DNA from: Varroa destructor
Taxonomy: Eukaryota > Arthropoda > Arachnida > Mesostigmata > Varroidae
DNA length: 64,000 nt
Assembly (NCBI RefSeq): GCF_002443255.2
Contig: NW_019211455.1
Span: forward strand, 13,030,752-13,094,751
Reading direction: 5' to 3'
Of the stretch, positions 1 through 12,400 are shown piece by piece; the first letter of the stretch is position 1, and every line of letters starts with the position of its first letter. The notes under the pieces were generated by a model that saw nothing but the letters and a program-made list of their open reading frames with translations, did not search any database and was not told where the DNA came from. Position numbers and translations under genes: made by a program.

Positions 1-3000
1 CTGCAGTCTGCCCTGCTCCTTGATTCCTCTTCAACGTTCAACGCTATTGCGTTCTGTTGCCTTTGATCAAATGCCATTCGCGGCTACAGAAATCAATCCA
101 CTGACTTTGTTCTATGTTAGTGAATAGAAAAATGCTTACATTGGTCAGTTCTCAGCCCGTCTGGTCTTTGTGTGATAGTGCACCCGGGGCGTTATAGGGT
201 ATAGCTTACTGCCAATAGCAAAGTATAATAGCCTAGTGAGGCGCGCCCCCCAAGCGCACGAACTCTAGAGAGAATCGCGAGACCATATAAGAGGCGAAGT
301 TAGTAGTCTAGTCGGGAATCCGACTTTCTGGCGTTCCGACGAGCGGCAGGCGGCGCAACGGGAATATCGGGGGTGTGCTGTGGGTTGACCGTCAGCATTC
401 CCGACGTTCCTCGAGAGAGATGAAGCTGAACAACGGAAGAAAGACAGACACCCCTCTCGCTACTTCTTGGTACCGATGCCTTTACCGCCGCCTCTATGAT
501 AGTTTATGGCTAGCGCTGTCACAGGCCAGCGCCAGATCCATGCATGAAGTGGCGGACAGGCGAACTGCGATAAATCCAGCTGCTAAGGGTGATAGGGGTA
601 GGAGCACTTTGAGAAACAGACATAGTGGGAAAACGTAAGGAGGCGGCTGCGGCAATGCTGGCCAAGCTGCGAAGGGTTCTGAGACACCACTGGAATAGTG
701 AAGATGGTCGAACCGATAAATTGCATACTGGGGTATACTGTGGGAAAGTGAAAGACAATTGAGGTTGAAGAAGCCGAACGAACGAAAGACGATTGCGTAT
801 ATTCGGCAGGATTTAACTTGCTGTTTCGTTCCCTGTTTCTCTCTGTTCTTTGCAGGTAATTATTTTTTATGAAGTCGATCCTTTTTTCGAGATCGTTCTC
901 AGTAGTCCAACGGATGCAGTGCAGTAGCTAGTCCTATGGCGTGGTTCACCATAACCGATGACGGAAGCGATCCATGGTCACCGGCTGTAGGCTATTGAGA
1001 ACAGTGACCGGTGGATGTGGCAGCGTCTATGTGAAGGGAGAAAATTATAGGAATTGGAAATGGTGTCTACCGGAATTCGCTGCTAAAACTTCGATGCAGA
1101 TTCCTTTGCCCTTTGGTACTTCGGTGGTATCCAGTTCCCTTTTTCTGCTTCTTTGAGAGTACACCGCTGATGTAGGAAGGAACTTGATATTGGATCTGAG
1201 CAAAGACGCACCTTAGAGAGTTTACAGCGCTTAAACGGTCATTTACTTTTGTAGTTATCAAAGACTCGATCTGATTTGCAAAAGTCGACGAACTCTCAAA
1301 ATTGGTGTTGCCACAAGACGATCAATACCAATCAGCGATTATAAAAGTTATGGCAAAGATTAGGGATTTGTCCAAGTCCCACAACTCGGGACTGGGTGTT
1401 TATTTCAATTAAATTAAAGACATTTGTCTTTACTTATCTGATTTGAATTTATTGTTGCTGTCAGATCTTATCGGCAGTATTTGCTTATAAATTATACTCT
1501 AGTCAAGTTAAATCTCTTATTTTATAAAAAAAAAAACTTAAAATTACGAACTATCAGCAAGATTTTACCGATCGGGAACCCAAATCAAACAATAGCCCAG
1601 TTATGCAGTCGAATCAGTCAGCGATTGTCGCTAATTTTTCTCGCTACAAATATGCCCGCACCCATATATTTTAGAGCAGATGAGTGAGCTAGTCTTGTTG
1701 CTGCCGCTGCTAGTGATGATATACGATAAAGCAGCAATCGACTACATCTTTCTAGTCTCTTAGATGACTTGATTGACTCCGAGAAGGAGCCGTTTTAAGC
1801 AGTAGTTGTTTCAGCTGCCGCTATAAATTATCGCACTGGATTGTTTGTAGCTGCGCTTTCAGCGGCCCTTTATCAACTACGAGAACAGTCAGTGCAACTG
1901 GTTCACTACTATGAAGAGCACTTCGTCTCCTAGTGCCGTTACCCAACTATGAGCCGTGTCGATTAGCGTTGTCAGAGCCTGATCAATGCATTTGTGAGCG
2001 ACGACGCAGAAGCTGATGAGGTCCCGATTGGGACGAAGCGAGCCTGTCGTGTACAGAGTAGGTGTCAGCTTGGCGTTGAGAAGCCTCTCCAGGCTTCCCG
2101 GGAAGGACAGTAGTGCTGCTACAAGCAGTTTTCTATCACGGTAGTAACGTTTCGATATCTCGAAAATAAGGCGGTCGCGAAAAATATTTAAGCGCTATTC
2201 CGACCGCTTGGTCTTTGGGGATACAAAAAATGGCTTTAACAGTATACGGCGGACCAGTAATAGCAACAGTATTAGAGGTTCAAAGCACTCGGTTGTACAT
2301 TAAAAAGATTGCGAGACCATTCGAAACAAGACTGGTCTGGGACGGATGCTGGGCTGCCTGCCTGCCGTCAATGGGTAGGAAGCTTGCCCTAAGGCAACAC
2401 TGTCAAGAAAAAAAGGAAGAAAGGATCTGGATGCAACATCGAAAGGGTTACCCGACTACTTAGCTCCAATCAGTCGCTTCCTACTAGCATGCCGCCTGCG
2501 AGACTCTGCAAGGGAGAAAAAGTCGCGCCATCTTTTCAACAACGACATCGGCTACGAAGTGTTGATAGCAAGCTAAAAAGCGATGGCGCAATAGAAAATA
2601 AAAGGGAAAGAAAAGGTCTGTCGATAAAGTGAGCGGCTATAAGTAGCTTCTTCGCATGGAATCTGCCGAACGTATGAGTCGAGGCATCTCCAAGATACCC
2701 GGCTTAAATGCACATTCTAATTGTCCTATAACAGCGGTGATCGCAAGGAAAACCAACGCTGAAGAGAGAAAACACTACAACAAGAAATTCCGTTGAGATC
2801 AGGTTGACGCTAGACAGGGCTCAACATGGTGGCGGAGATGATGACGATACTAATTATCAGAACGTAATACAGGCTTTCTATAGCGTACAGCGTATTCTGA
2901 CAGAACAGTTGAACCTCATATAACTGTTGTGAATTGAGGCAGTAATACCAGCTCTGAACGAATAACTTCACATGTTCTGCGTGGAGTACACTTCGTTACC

Positions 3001-5641
3001 ATGAACGCCCCACGTTTGGCACAGCAGGGGGGACTGCTAATGCATTTTAACCCTCATAAAAAGAACAGCGTTCTGTTATTAACTGTCCTCTTTCATGTAA
3101 TGCATGAGAAACTAGATAGCAACAGTCGATCTTGTGCATACGACAATCTTTCTGAAAACCAACAGCGATATCATAATTTTGATATTATATTATAGCTGAA
3201 AATGTGATCCCGAATCAGAAATAGCTGAAGCGATATATTATACGTTCAGGTACAATGAAATATAATAACCGCCGTTAGTTGTAACTTAATGTGTAAATCG
3301 AGTCTCTAGAACGAAGCGTTCTATTTTACACACTAGTCCGTGCACAATCGTGCAATAAAAAATGCAGTATGGCGGTGCCTATACATACCCCAGGGGAAAT
3401 GCCCCTTCATTTACCCGTGCGCCTGCATAGTTCGACTTTTTAGCTCAATAATGCGTCCGTTATTTTTGTCGCCATCATTGGCGCTAAGGAATTCTAGATT
3501 CTGTAGTCACTACTTCATGAAGGAACAAAGGCAGTTACACTTACATAAAGTAGACATTAGCGGGAAATTCGGGAAGCATTGGCCACTGGCTATTATGCGG
3601 CAAACGGATTGGCCCGTGTTCATCTTTCTGCTCGACTTTGAAGTGCTGGTCGCTAGACAACAGTGATATGTTTATCTATAAGTGCTTATTTTTGCGTGAT
3701 GTATTATAAAAAAGATCTGATTCGGTATACAACGTTGTTTGTCTCGAAACTTTAATTCAGGTTTATTTATGAGACGCATTGAATGCACACTGAACAGTGT
3801 CTCCGATGGACCAACGCGACACAGTATGCTATGAAGGGAACGCACCATATCACGTCAGCGTACTTTAGCAGATCCCTGAGTGGTAAACATTTTCAGGCCC
3901 AAAGCTACGAATGATATAGGTAGGGCCGTAATAGCGCTTAGTGGCATGGGGCTCGTCTAGATAGATACACAGAATTCGACGAAGAAATACTTGTGATATC
4001 TTTCTCTTACGTCTTGGGGTCGCCCCCTTTCCTCTAATTTGTTTCTGCCTGTTGATATGCTACCTCTGCTACCGTTCCTACTAGTCACGTCCTTAAGAAT
4101 ATGTCAATGAAAAAGTCATCTATAGAATCATTTCAGTTGCCGTCTACGCTAGCAACAAACAATGAAGGGACGGGCGATGAGGCCTTGCAGACCTGAGTTT
4201 GGAACGGATTGCCATTTGGCTAGATGAGCCTAGGGCTGGCCTCTATTGCACTAGCGCATCCTTCCTTCAGCTAACCTGTGCCTGCTACCTTGGTAATTTT
4301 AAAAAATCGTGTGCTATATGACAGCGTACAGCGTCATATCAGTGGTGAGTGTTTGCGAAGATACAACAAAGCAATGACGATGTCAGCGATGGAGGCGATG
4401 TTCCCTTTTTCAGCGGCACGTTATCCGTCGCTGTTCGTATCGTGAGACTTGTGCTGCTCCCAATAGTTATTACTTCCAATGTCAATTGCAACCGGTTCGT
4501 GCATGTTGACAGGGGTCTAGTAGACGCATGGCCGCCTCACATTTGTCTTATATATAACAGGCGACAACGAGAATGCTTTGTTTGCTTTATTGGGTATATA
4601 ATACCCCAGCGAAACAGCTTGACGTGTCAATAATCATGAAAGAACTACTGCGGTAAACGAATCGTTCACATAACCCGCTGACGGAGCGGATGGCGGTCGA
4701 AAACTCACAAATGATGTTGAACGATAACGATAGAAAAAAATTCTCGAAATAAAAGCGAAAACTAGGCCAACGCATCTTTATAGAGTGATGAGTTGTCTTG
4801 AAACCTTCGGAAGACATAGGACTAGTCGGACCACTAAAGTTACCAAAAGCAGCTGGCACACCCATAGAACAGGACCGCTACAGGACGCTGAATCGAGTAG
4901 AGGCTGATATTATAATATCAGTAGACAAAGAAAACGGATTAAAATTAAATTTTAGGTAAACTAGGAAATTTGGGGAACATTTTTTCATACGCTCAGCTAT
5001 TGTGGTATTTGCAGGTGGCAGCGTTTGGTAACAGGCGTCGTTAAGTGCGTGTGTCGAATGCATGAGAATCCAGTCCCCGGCGTTTCTTCCTAGGTAGTGT
5101 ACTTTTGTACTTCAACGACATCACGAACATGAGCGATTACCATTCTTACCACTATAACAGCGCGTACTACACTGGCGCATATGGTCACCGCGCAATGGCG
5201 GGGTAGCGTTTACGTTAGTTCGTCTCTATATCAGCCATAGCATTGTGCGGATGGGAATTACCTTTTAATGGAAAATTGGCAGCTGAGAAAAATTAAATTT
5301 ACTCTCGTTTACTTAGTCGTCCATTGGCATATGCACGAGTAAATCTAGCTGCTGAAAGCTGAAAGCGACTGCCTCCTTCTACATTTGACTTGATTCATTG
5401 ACCATGTAGTTAGCGTACTGGCAGTTCGTAGCTGTTGTCACTAGACCTACACTTGGGCGCCTACCTAAGAAAACAAGTCAGGCGGTGCAGTCGATAAGCG
5501 ACTAGATGGGAAGAATAACAAGAAACTCCTTCACACAGGAAAGCATAGGAGTGAATAGCTGAGCCGGGAAAGAGGAGAGCGCCTGTCTACCCTTACGGTA
5601 AAATGATGCGAAACCGAAGCAAAACGATGCTTGTATTCCTG
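1..5641. other. intergenic or intronic stretch, no supported gene
   Basis: I see no recognisable gene, RNA gene or transposon here. Reading frames are at most 108 codons (3340-3666, + strand) and have no family signature. Base composition alternates between AT-rich patches (about 1380-1560, 3180-3310) and more balanced DNA. A short poly-A run lies near 1525-1535. Confidence 0.5.
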
Positions 5642-5655
5642 CCCCCCCCCCCCCC
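5642..5655. repeat. poly-C homopolymer, 14 bases
   Basis: Fourteen consecutive C residues are visible. On the - strand this is a G tract. Such tracts are prone to length error in sequencing and assembly. Confidence 0.95.
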
Positions 5656-5879
5656 TCATCTTCGTCTAGCGGCAAATTTCAAAAAGGGAAAATAAAGTTT
5701 CTCGAAATTGCGGTAACAGCGGCGGTGGCTTCGTAGATGCTGAATTGATTCGTGTCGAACACGCGTTGATGATGGTCGAAGTCTGGTGGCGAAGAAGTGG
5801 TGGGATGACTGGAGACTAACGTAAATGATGCCAGTCAACTAGACCTAAGACGGATGGATGCTGCGTTGTGTGCTCATGA

Positions 5880-6530
5880 TGCTCTAGTGGTGACGTGTTC
5901 ACTTGTTGAATCGAAGGACACGCAAGACCTAAAACCAGGCCTAGACGTATTCGTTTCGTGTTCGAAGCAGCTAGCCAAGGGAGTAGCATTTTCCAGACGA
6001 CTATAAAAGTTAAAAAGCCACCATGCAGTTCCGTTGGTATTCTTGTTTGTCTGAATACGACGCTGTAAAGAACAATTGACGGTTGATGTCTTTGTAGCCT
6101 CAGATATCCTCTTCTTTTCATCCACTAAATATGATTAGAGATCGCAAAGATCTGCTCGAATGCCAACGCGCGAAAGGGGCAGTTTGCGTGTTCGGTAAAC
6201 CAATGACGGCTATGATAAATCCCGCTTAGGCAGAATGGCGGACGTTGCACCGTTTCCCAGTAAAACCCTGTCCAAGACCCGACGGTGGCACTCGTTGTTT
6301 TGATTCCGAGCTCCTTAAGCTGATTTGGGCCATTCTCATGCAAATGGGCCCAAAAAAAGCGAATCCACTTAGGTTGAATCGGGTACGGTTTTTTTTGTTA
6401 AAAACTTTCACGGACTCCTGAAGCACTTTGCGGTTACCTATTTTGAAACTTTTCATATTTTTCTATGACACTTCTGCTGGCAAACAGATTTTAAAGCGCG
6501 ATTGCTTTAAAGTTAAATTCAGCAATATGC
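5880..6530 (-). pseudogene. decayed Tc1/Tc3-like transposase fragment
   Basis: Read on the - strand across frameshifts, this stretch resembles the catalytic half of Tc1/Tc3-type (DDE) transposases. In order: FAS-R near 6490 (family F-A-R-x-H); VKVFNKK then FNLSGF near 6370-6410 (family FSDEK-x-FNLDGPDGF); after one frameshift FFWAHL at 6341-6358 (family YYWHDL); about 25 residues later GSWTGF (family MVWGAF), then PPFCLSG and IYHS (family P-x-AFING and MNS); finally LLPWLAAS near 5960 (family LPWPA-SPDLNPIEN). Spacing between these blocks is close to the family's. The first catalytic Asp is not preserved, there are several stops, and no terminal inverted repeats were found, so the ends are approximate. 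The 168-codon frame at 6576-7082 lies directly upstream on the same strand, but I cannot match it to the N-terminal DNA-binding domain. The similarity is inferred by eye and could be partly chance. Confidence 0.4.
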
Positions 6531-6575
6531 TAATGGAGATAAACAAAAATTGTAATACATTGTTAAATCCGAATG

Positions 6576-7082
6576 TTAATGTATTATAATGCCTCCGTGT
6601 TCTTTTTTTACGTTGAAAGGTAACCCTTGAGTGATCGTTCTGCTAATTCGATTTGGTATGAATATGTTGAGAGTGACTGCTCCACAGAGTCGAGCGGGCC
6701 GAAGAAGCCCGAAGCAGTTTGGCCGAATGACCTCAGGTGCCTCGTGAAGCATGAATTTTGCAGGCCGATTCGTTTCAGCGAGCAAATAGAGCCCGATCGT
6801 GAAGAGGGTCCTTTTTAGAGAAGGTGGGAGTGTGTGCAAGCTTGTATACTGTAATTGTTTGTTTCTTTCTTTTCTAGATAAATTCAAGGAAAGCTTCATT
6901 CGAAAAGGCCCAACGGGATTGCTAACTATGGTTTCGCGGAACCGATCCGGGAACGGTAGGACAAAGGCCCTTCGTTTTATGATATTTTGCAGTATCGAAG
7001 GGGCTGTCATAAACTGATATTTTGTTGACCTTTTTAGTAGGAAGAATAATATTTTTTTGTTATGCTGCGATTGTAGAGGCAT
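6576..7082 (-). CDS. 168-codon open frame, unrecognised (longest in window)
   Basis: This is the longest ATG-to-stop frame in the window. The product would be basic, rich in Arg/Lys/Leu/Ile, with no signal peptide, clear membrane span or motif I recognise. It lies immediately upstream, same strand, of the Tc-like transposase relic and could be an overwritten part of that element or simply a chance frame. Two shorter + strand frames overlap it. Nothing here shows that it is translated. Confidence 0.12.
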   Translation of the reverse strand: MPLQSQHNKKILFFLLKRSTKYQFMTAPSILQNIIKRRAFVLPFPDRFRETIVSNPVGPFRMKLSLNLSRKERNKQLQYTSLHTLPPSLKRTLFTIGLYLLAETNRPAKFMLHEAPEVIRPNCFGLLRPARLCGAVTLNIFIPNRISRTITQGLPFNVKKEHGGIIIH

Positions 7083-8796
7083 GATACCGTATGGTACAGG
7101 GATGGTGTCGTGCGTGTAAGCGGATGAACCACAACAAAAGATACGTGAAACAACTTATATCGGAAACGGTTGGTCTACGAAAAATCTATATTGTACCTGT
7201 CCAGACTACCCAACAGGGTGATTTAAACAGAATACTAAAATATAAACATGACCGCCTCTAAGATGCTGTACAATTTCGTTCAATCTGACGCTGTGAGTGG
7301 AAAGCATTTAACTCTAACTCATAGACGTTAAAGGCGAACTTGGAAGTTTTGAGCCCCTCTTAGTTCACAGTTGTCAGACTTCTAGACTTAAATGCTCCTA
7401 ACGGTGGATGTATTCCTGTCACTGATTTTTCGTCTCAGAGAGAAGGACTTTTGCCTAAAACAAACGGTTGAAATAGACTGAACAGCTATGGCTCACAATG
7501 TTAGTTACGTGTACGTAGATAAAATGTGTTTTTTTTTTTATTTCTGGAACAATTAGATTAAACTATTCTAAGTATTAATTAAACTATTCTAAGTAACTAA
7601 GTATTAATTAGAATTAAACATATGCCCACAGTTGCAAACTATAGCGATTCAAACGTAGCAAGAAAATTCTACGACTGAAGGCTAGAGAGAACGACCTTTA
7701 AATCGTATAGGACCGTATTTGTCGGCGCCGGGAAGTTTTTGTTAAAAAGTTTCATTTAGAGTTAATTAAAATTGGTCTTATCTGTAAAAGATAAATATAC
7801 TGAAAAAAGATATACTGCATCATGCTTGCGGCCCTGCCTAGTAATAGTTTTTGTTAGGATTGCCATTTATTTCAGTAACCGTACATTGAAAGTTCCTTAA
7901 AAAGCCTTTAATTGTTAGATACCGTTATCCGTCTCTACTTATATACTATACTAGTATATGTTTGGCCTGATCGTCACTTCAATAAATAATTATCTTATAT
8001 ACACACTTGACACAAGTTCAGGTGCGTTCGTAAATGCCATGTTGTCCAGACGAAAGCTGCCATGATAATATTTGCCAGCGGAGGCTCGACTATCATCGTG
8101 GTTAAGAACCCGTATAGACTAGTCAAACTATAAAAGGAAACCGTCTCTCTCTCAATTTCCTTATTCTCCATTACCCAGTTTTGACATGACCAGTCGGATA
8201 TACCACCCTTCCTTTTCATTCACCCGTCTATCAGACTTTTTACCAGACATTTAACTTTCCGCAGAATACCAACTATAGTTGTATTATAGCGTAAAGATAA
8301 TATAACCAAATGTAATTCTATTACCTTGAGAGCTGGGCTGCTGGAGCGACGTATAAGAGAGGAACTAAAGAATTAGTGGGCAGTGGCCCCAGCGAAACGA
8401 AGTTTATACGTCAGGGCTGAGCCCCAGACTCACCGGCCCGTGCTAAATAGATACCGTTCTATTGGGCTCGATTGTGCGGTGGTAGAATTACTGAAGCCTT
8501 TGAAAAAGCATGACCGCCCACTCCACAGGAACGACTAATTATTCATATAGTCCTTAACGTGCTGACACCACTGAAAGCTGACTAGGCAATTTGTTATTTT
8601 TTTATAGTCAAACATCTTAGTTTATCTTTGCCTCGTTCCTCGATGACTGCCAGCCACCGATGTACCTTTTTCTAGCTTTAGTCCGAACCGAGTGTTAAAA
8701 AGCCTTTCCATTTGGGGCGGGGTCCGGCTCTCTCTTCCTTTGCTACTCTACCATCGCTGGTACCAACCGCAGTAAGGGGTAACGGCAGAGCAGGAT
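7083..8796. other. AT-rich non-coding stretch
   Basis: No gene is visible. The stretch has a poly-T run near 7529-7539, the 21-bp tandem duplication listed separately, and AT-rich DNA from about 7500 to 8000. It becomes GC-richer from about 8640. Confidence 0.5.
7558..7611. repeat. 21-bp tandem duplication with a partial third copy
   Basis: A 16-base string (TTAAACTATTCTAAGT) occurs at 7558-7573 and again at 7579-7594, giving a period of 21 bases. A partial third copy (CTAAGTATTAATTA) follows. The repeat is AT-rich and lies 20 bases after a poly-T run, which fits replication slippage. Confidence 0.85.
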
Positions 8797-9425
8797 ATGT
8801 CTCTGCGTTCCGTCCTTTTCAGAATTGTTCTGCAAGGTCTCTATCCGTGTAGTCGCGGGGCGGGGGAACTTTTCAGGCCGGAAGCCGCCAGGCCGTTGGT
8901 GATGGACTCGGTACCCGTCGGCGAGGCTCTTTTTATCAGTAGCAGATCGCATCGTCCTTTTAAATTGGGCCGCGTCGCACATGCAACAGGTGCTACCGTT
9001 GTTGCGGCTGTCGCCGCCCAGCCTGATGCGCTTTAGAAAACATTTGTTGAATGCTCGGGGGTGTGGGGAGTCATGAGGGTGTGTATGGTAGCCTGAGCAT
9101 TTGTTGCATTCGCTATTGGCTGGCCGTTGGAAGTATTGTTGTCTGTCTTCTTAAGTTCATGGGGGATCTTTTCGCAGTAGAAAACGGCGCCGCTACTCGT
9201 CGTTCCGCTGTTGCTTTTATTGTGGCTACTTTAGTCGATTGCGAATGTTGGTTATCGGAGCCTACGGCTGCGTTCCACGGCGCCGACTTGTGTGTTTGCC
9301 TTACTGAACGTTCTTTGGGCTGTAAACTCCCTTACGAATGGCGTTCTCTCACAGTTCGAAATAGGTCTATCGACAGTTGCTTGACGGTGAGCGCACTCCT
9401 TTTGCACCGATTTTTCGAGCTGTGA
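8797..9425 (+). CDS. two neighbouring open frames in a GC-richer patch, possible exon
   Basis: Two ATG-initiated frames follow each other: 79 codons (8797-9036) and 124 codons (9051-9425), in different phases. The second has a hydrophobic stretch near residues 15-35. Near its end lies a good 5' splice-site match (GACG then GTGAGC, GT at 9387-9388), so part of it could be an exon. The patch is GC-richer than its surroundings, which by itself lowers stop frequency. No family was recognised. A shorter - strand frame overlaps the 3' end. Confidence 0.15.
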
Positions 9426-12400
9426 ATGGTCGCCTCCACCATTACCGCGCTGGCGCCGTTTCTTGTAGCGTTCTTCCTAACAGAACTATAAGGCACAGCG
9501 ATCGTAGCCTTGTCTAGTATCTTCTTTTTCTTTGTGTTATCCGGGACGAACGGGGACGACAACTTTTGCCGTCACAGTAGTTAGGGGAAACTAAAGCTTT
9601 AGCTAGTTTTGCTGGATTGAACGAGGTTCCGTCGGCAAAGTGTTCAAGACAGAGTCATAGAACAGAGTCCGGCTCGTGCAGCGCAAAAACGATATAGACA
9701 TCGGTTTCTGGAAGAGGGCGCAAAGGGCATTCACGATAGGAGGAATTGAAGTGAGCTGCGGAGGCGATGATTCCGTATATTCGGTTATTTAATTGTTATT
9801 GATAAAAATTGGGGTTGTACAGGGGAATGTTAACAAGCCATAGCTTAACTCAATATTAGCTAGAAAAAGCCATCCGTTGTTACCTACGTTAATACGTAGA
9901 TAAATTGTGACACACAGAAATCGACCACCATGAAAATCGATAGTTTAAACCTGCCATCCGTGTATATCGCCATAGCTTAAACTACGTAAACAAAATATAC
10001 GCATCGTACACTGTGTCTATATAAGAAGCGATGAAAAATTTATCGCAGGTTTGTCATGTAGCAGTAGTATTCGTTTCCAACGATTTTATGCAGTTGTAAA
10101 GATCTGTATAGAGCGTAATTCATTTGACGCGACTCATTCCATTTCAATGATCAAGAAACGATAATTTTCGTTTCCGTTGGCTGCTTCTTATGGCAGACGA
10201 AAAGTTTGTTCGTTGATAGTTTCATTGATGATGATAATGATCACAGCGGACCACCTCTAATAATGTTTGAGGAAAAGGGACCACAAGGGATCGCCTGCCG
10301 TCTAGTGCGTACAGCCAGGCGCACACACACTGGTTAGTATGGTTCGTTATCTTGCTGCTAACGGTGAAGTCCCTGCGCCTGACTCCTTTCACGACTTAGC
10401 ACCGTCCGCCGATCAGCTAACGGAACTGTAACACGATAGAACAAACAATAGAAAGACATATCTGTCAGTAGAACATCGCGAGGCAATAGCAACTGGAGAA
10501 TTGTTGCATCAGAAAATTGCCATCTATATGCCGTCGGTGCCATCGTTCCTAACGGAACAGATAGCGGCATTCAGCGATTTCACCATCAGAACTTCAGTGG
10601 CTCCATTGAATGTCAGGTTAACTGTCAAACCCGAAGCAGAGCCCAAATCCTAACATGCGTTGCTAAGCTGAGGTACTACTATGCAGGCCTTTGCGTAAGC
10701 GTTTCTATAGACTACGACAGGTGATATTTATGGAAATGGACGGCTGTTTCTCCTAGCCTCCACATTGGTCTGACTGAGTATGATTGTTTAGCTGCGTTTA
10801 TTTGTATAGTCTGTGGGGAGGTGTACCGCATAGAATATAAATAAATATAGCACACGGGTAGCAAAAGGACGGCTAGCCACAGCTACTGGGTAAGAATGAT
10901 GGAGTGAATGGAACTTGTTACTGTTACGTTCGGCGCATTGTTTATTGTGCCAACATTAATAATGAGGCTCACTGACGTCCCAGAGAACGGACGCCTGTTT
11001 CTAATCGTCAACCTGCTTTGATAGCTTAGCAACAACAACCGCTACTATAGCAGATACGAAATCAAATGTTTTCGTAGCGTTGATTATGATACGGTTGATT
11101 CTTTGTAGCAGGTCGGCGGCCTGAGACATTGTGTGCCTGAATACCGCTACTGCCCTACCGATATATAGAAAATGTGACATCTTGCTTTTTAGTGGCATTC
11201 GTCATCGGGCGGAGGAAAAAAGCAAAGCCCTAATTAAACTCGTATGCATAAAAGTCGGTTTGTCCGTCTGCCTATTGAACAGTTCAGTGGCTTGGCACAG
11301 TTGCCAGCCATTGGCCTCGAACGGAAGATGATCGCCTCATGGCAGTCTACGCAATAGAAGCAGATATATGTATTTATATGTGACAACTGGACTGATCAGG
11401 ACATCGCGTTTCGATTGTGTAGGAGACTTACGTCTATGCCCCTAGAGAGTGGTGGTCGTTATTTTTGTACGTTAGCAAGCGTTAAATGAGGCTGAAGGAA
11501 GACACGCTATCGTCAGTTAATTTGTTGCGGTGAAATAGTATATTAATCCTCTTATGTTTGTTGGTCTAGTTAACGATCAAATCGTTTATCGTTCACTCAT
11601 AATACGAAATCTTGGTAATTTACCGATAGGTAGAATACTCATAGACTCTTGGTTTTTCTTACCGCATTCGACTTCGCGGAACGCACTGTGTTTTAAAATG
11701 ACGAAACGGAGCATAGGCAACGTAAGAAATTGCTCTATTTTTAGGTAAATTAATGACTACTGGAATACTGTTGGTATTTTTGTTACGCGAAGAAGGAAAT
11801 GACAGCTATACAGATCGGTCCGGGTAAATTTAACCAACTAAAGCTCGCTATTTCGACGGAAACCTGACGAGGTACGACCTCTTTCTTGCTTGTCTGGTAG
11901 AAAACGTAGAAACATCGACCAGCCACTTCATTGGATTGAACCTAATTCACTTCTATTGTCAAGAGAACACATTCGAAATATCAACTCGTTCCCGTTTTTG
12001 TCCCGCAGCAGCCTATTCGTCTGTGTTTGATCAACGAATCTGTTTGACTTGTTCTATCGACGACTGGCCCGTGCAGGACGTGCAAAGGTTCGCTCCCCAA
12101 GCCAATAGTCTTCAACTGTAAGAGAGCAGCTTCCCGATATGGAACGAGCCATGAAATCATTTTGTTCACAAACCGCTTGCTCGTTATTAATATTGCGACA
12201 TACAGTGATTGTACCTTGAAGCGAGTACGTGTATCCAGAGATAGGGGTCAGGCAGCAGATGTTATTGGCGCTTCCGCGTCCGTATTGTCAAGCTATCCAG
12301 TCCATCTTTATCCACTTACTACATATCTATCTCGGAGCTGGGATCGATTTGAGGCTTTTTTAGGCTAGATCCGCGGCAGTTGAACGGGACAGCTGTGGAC

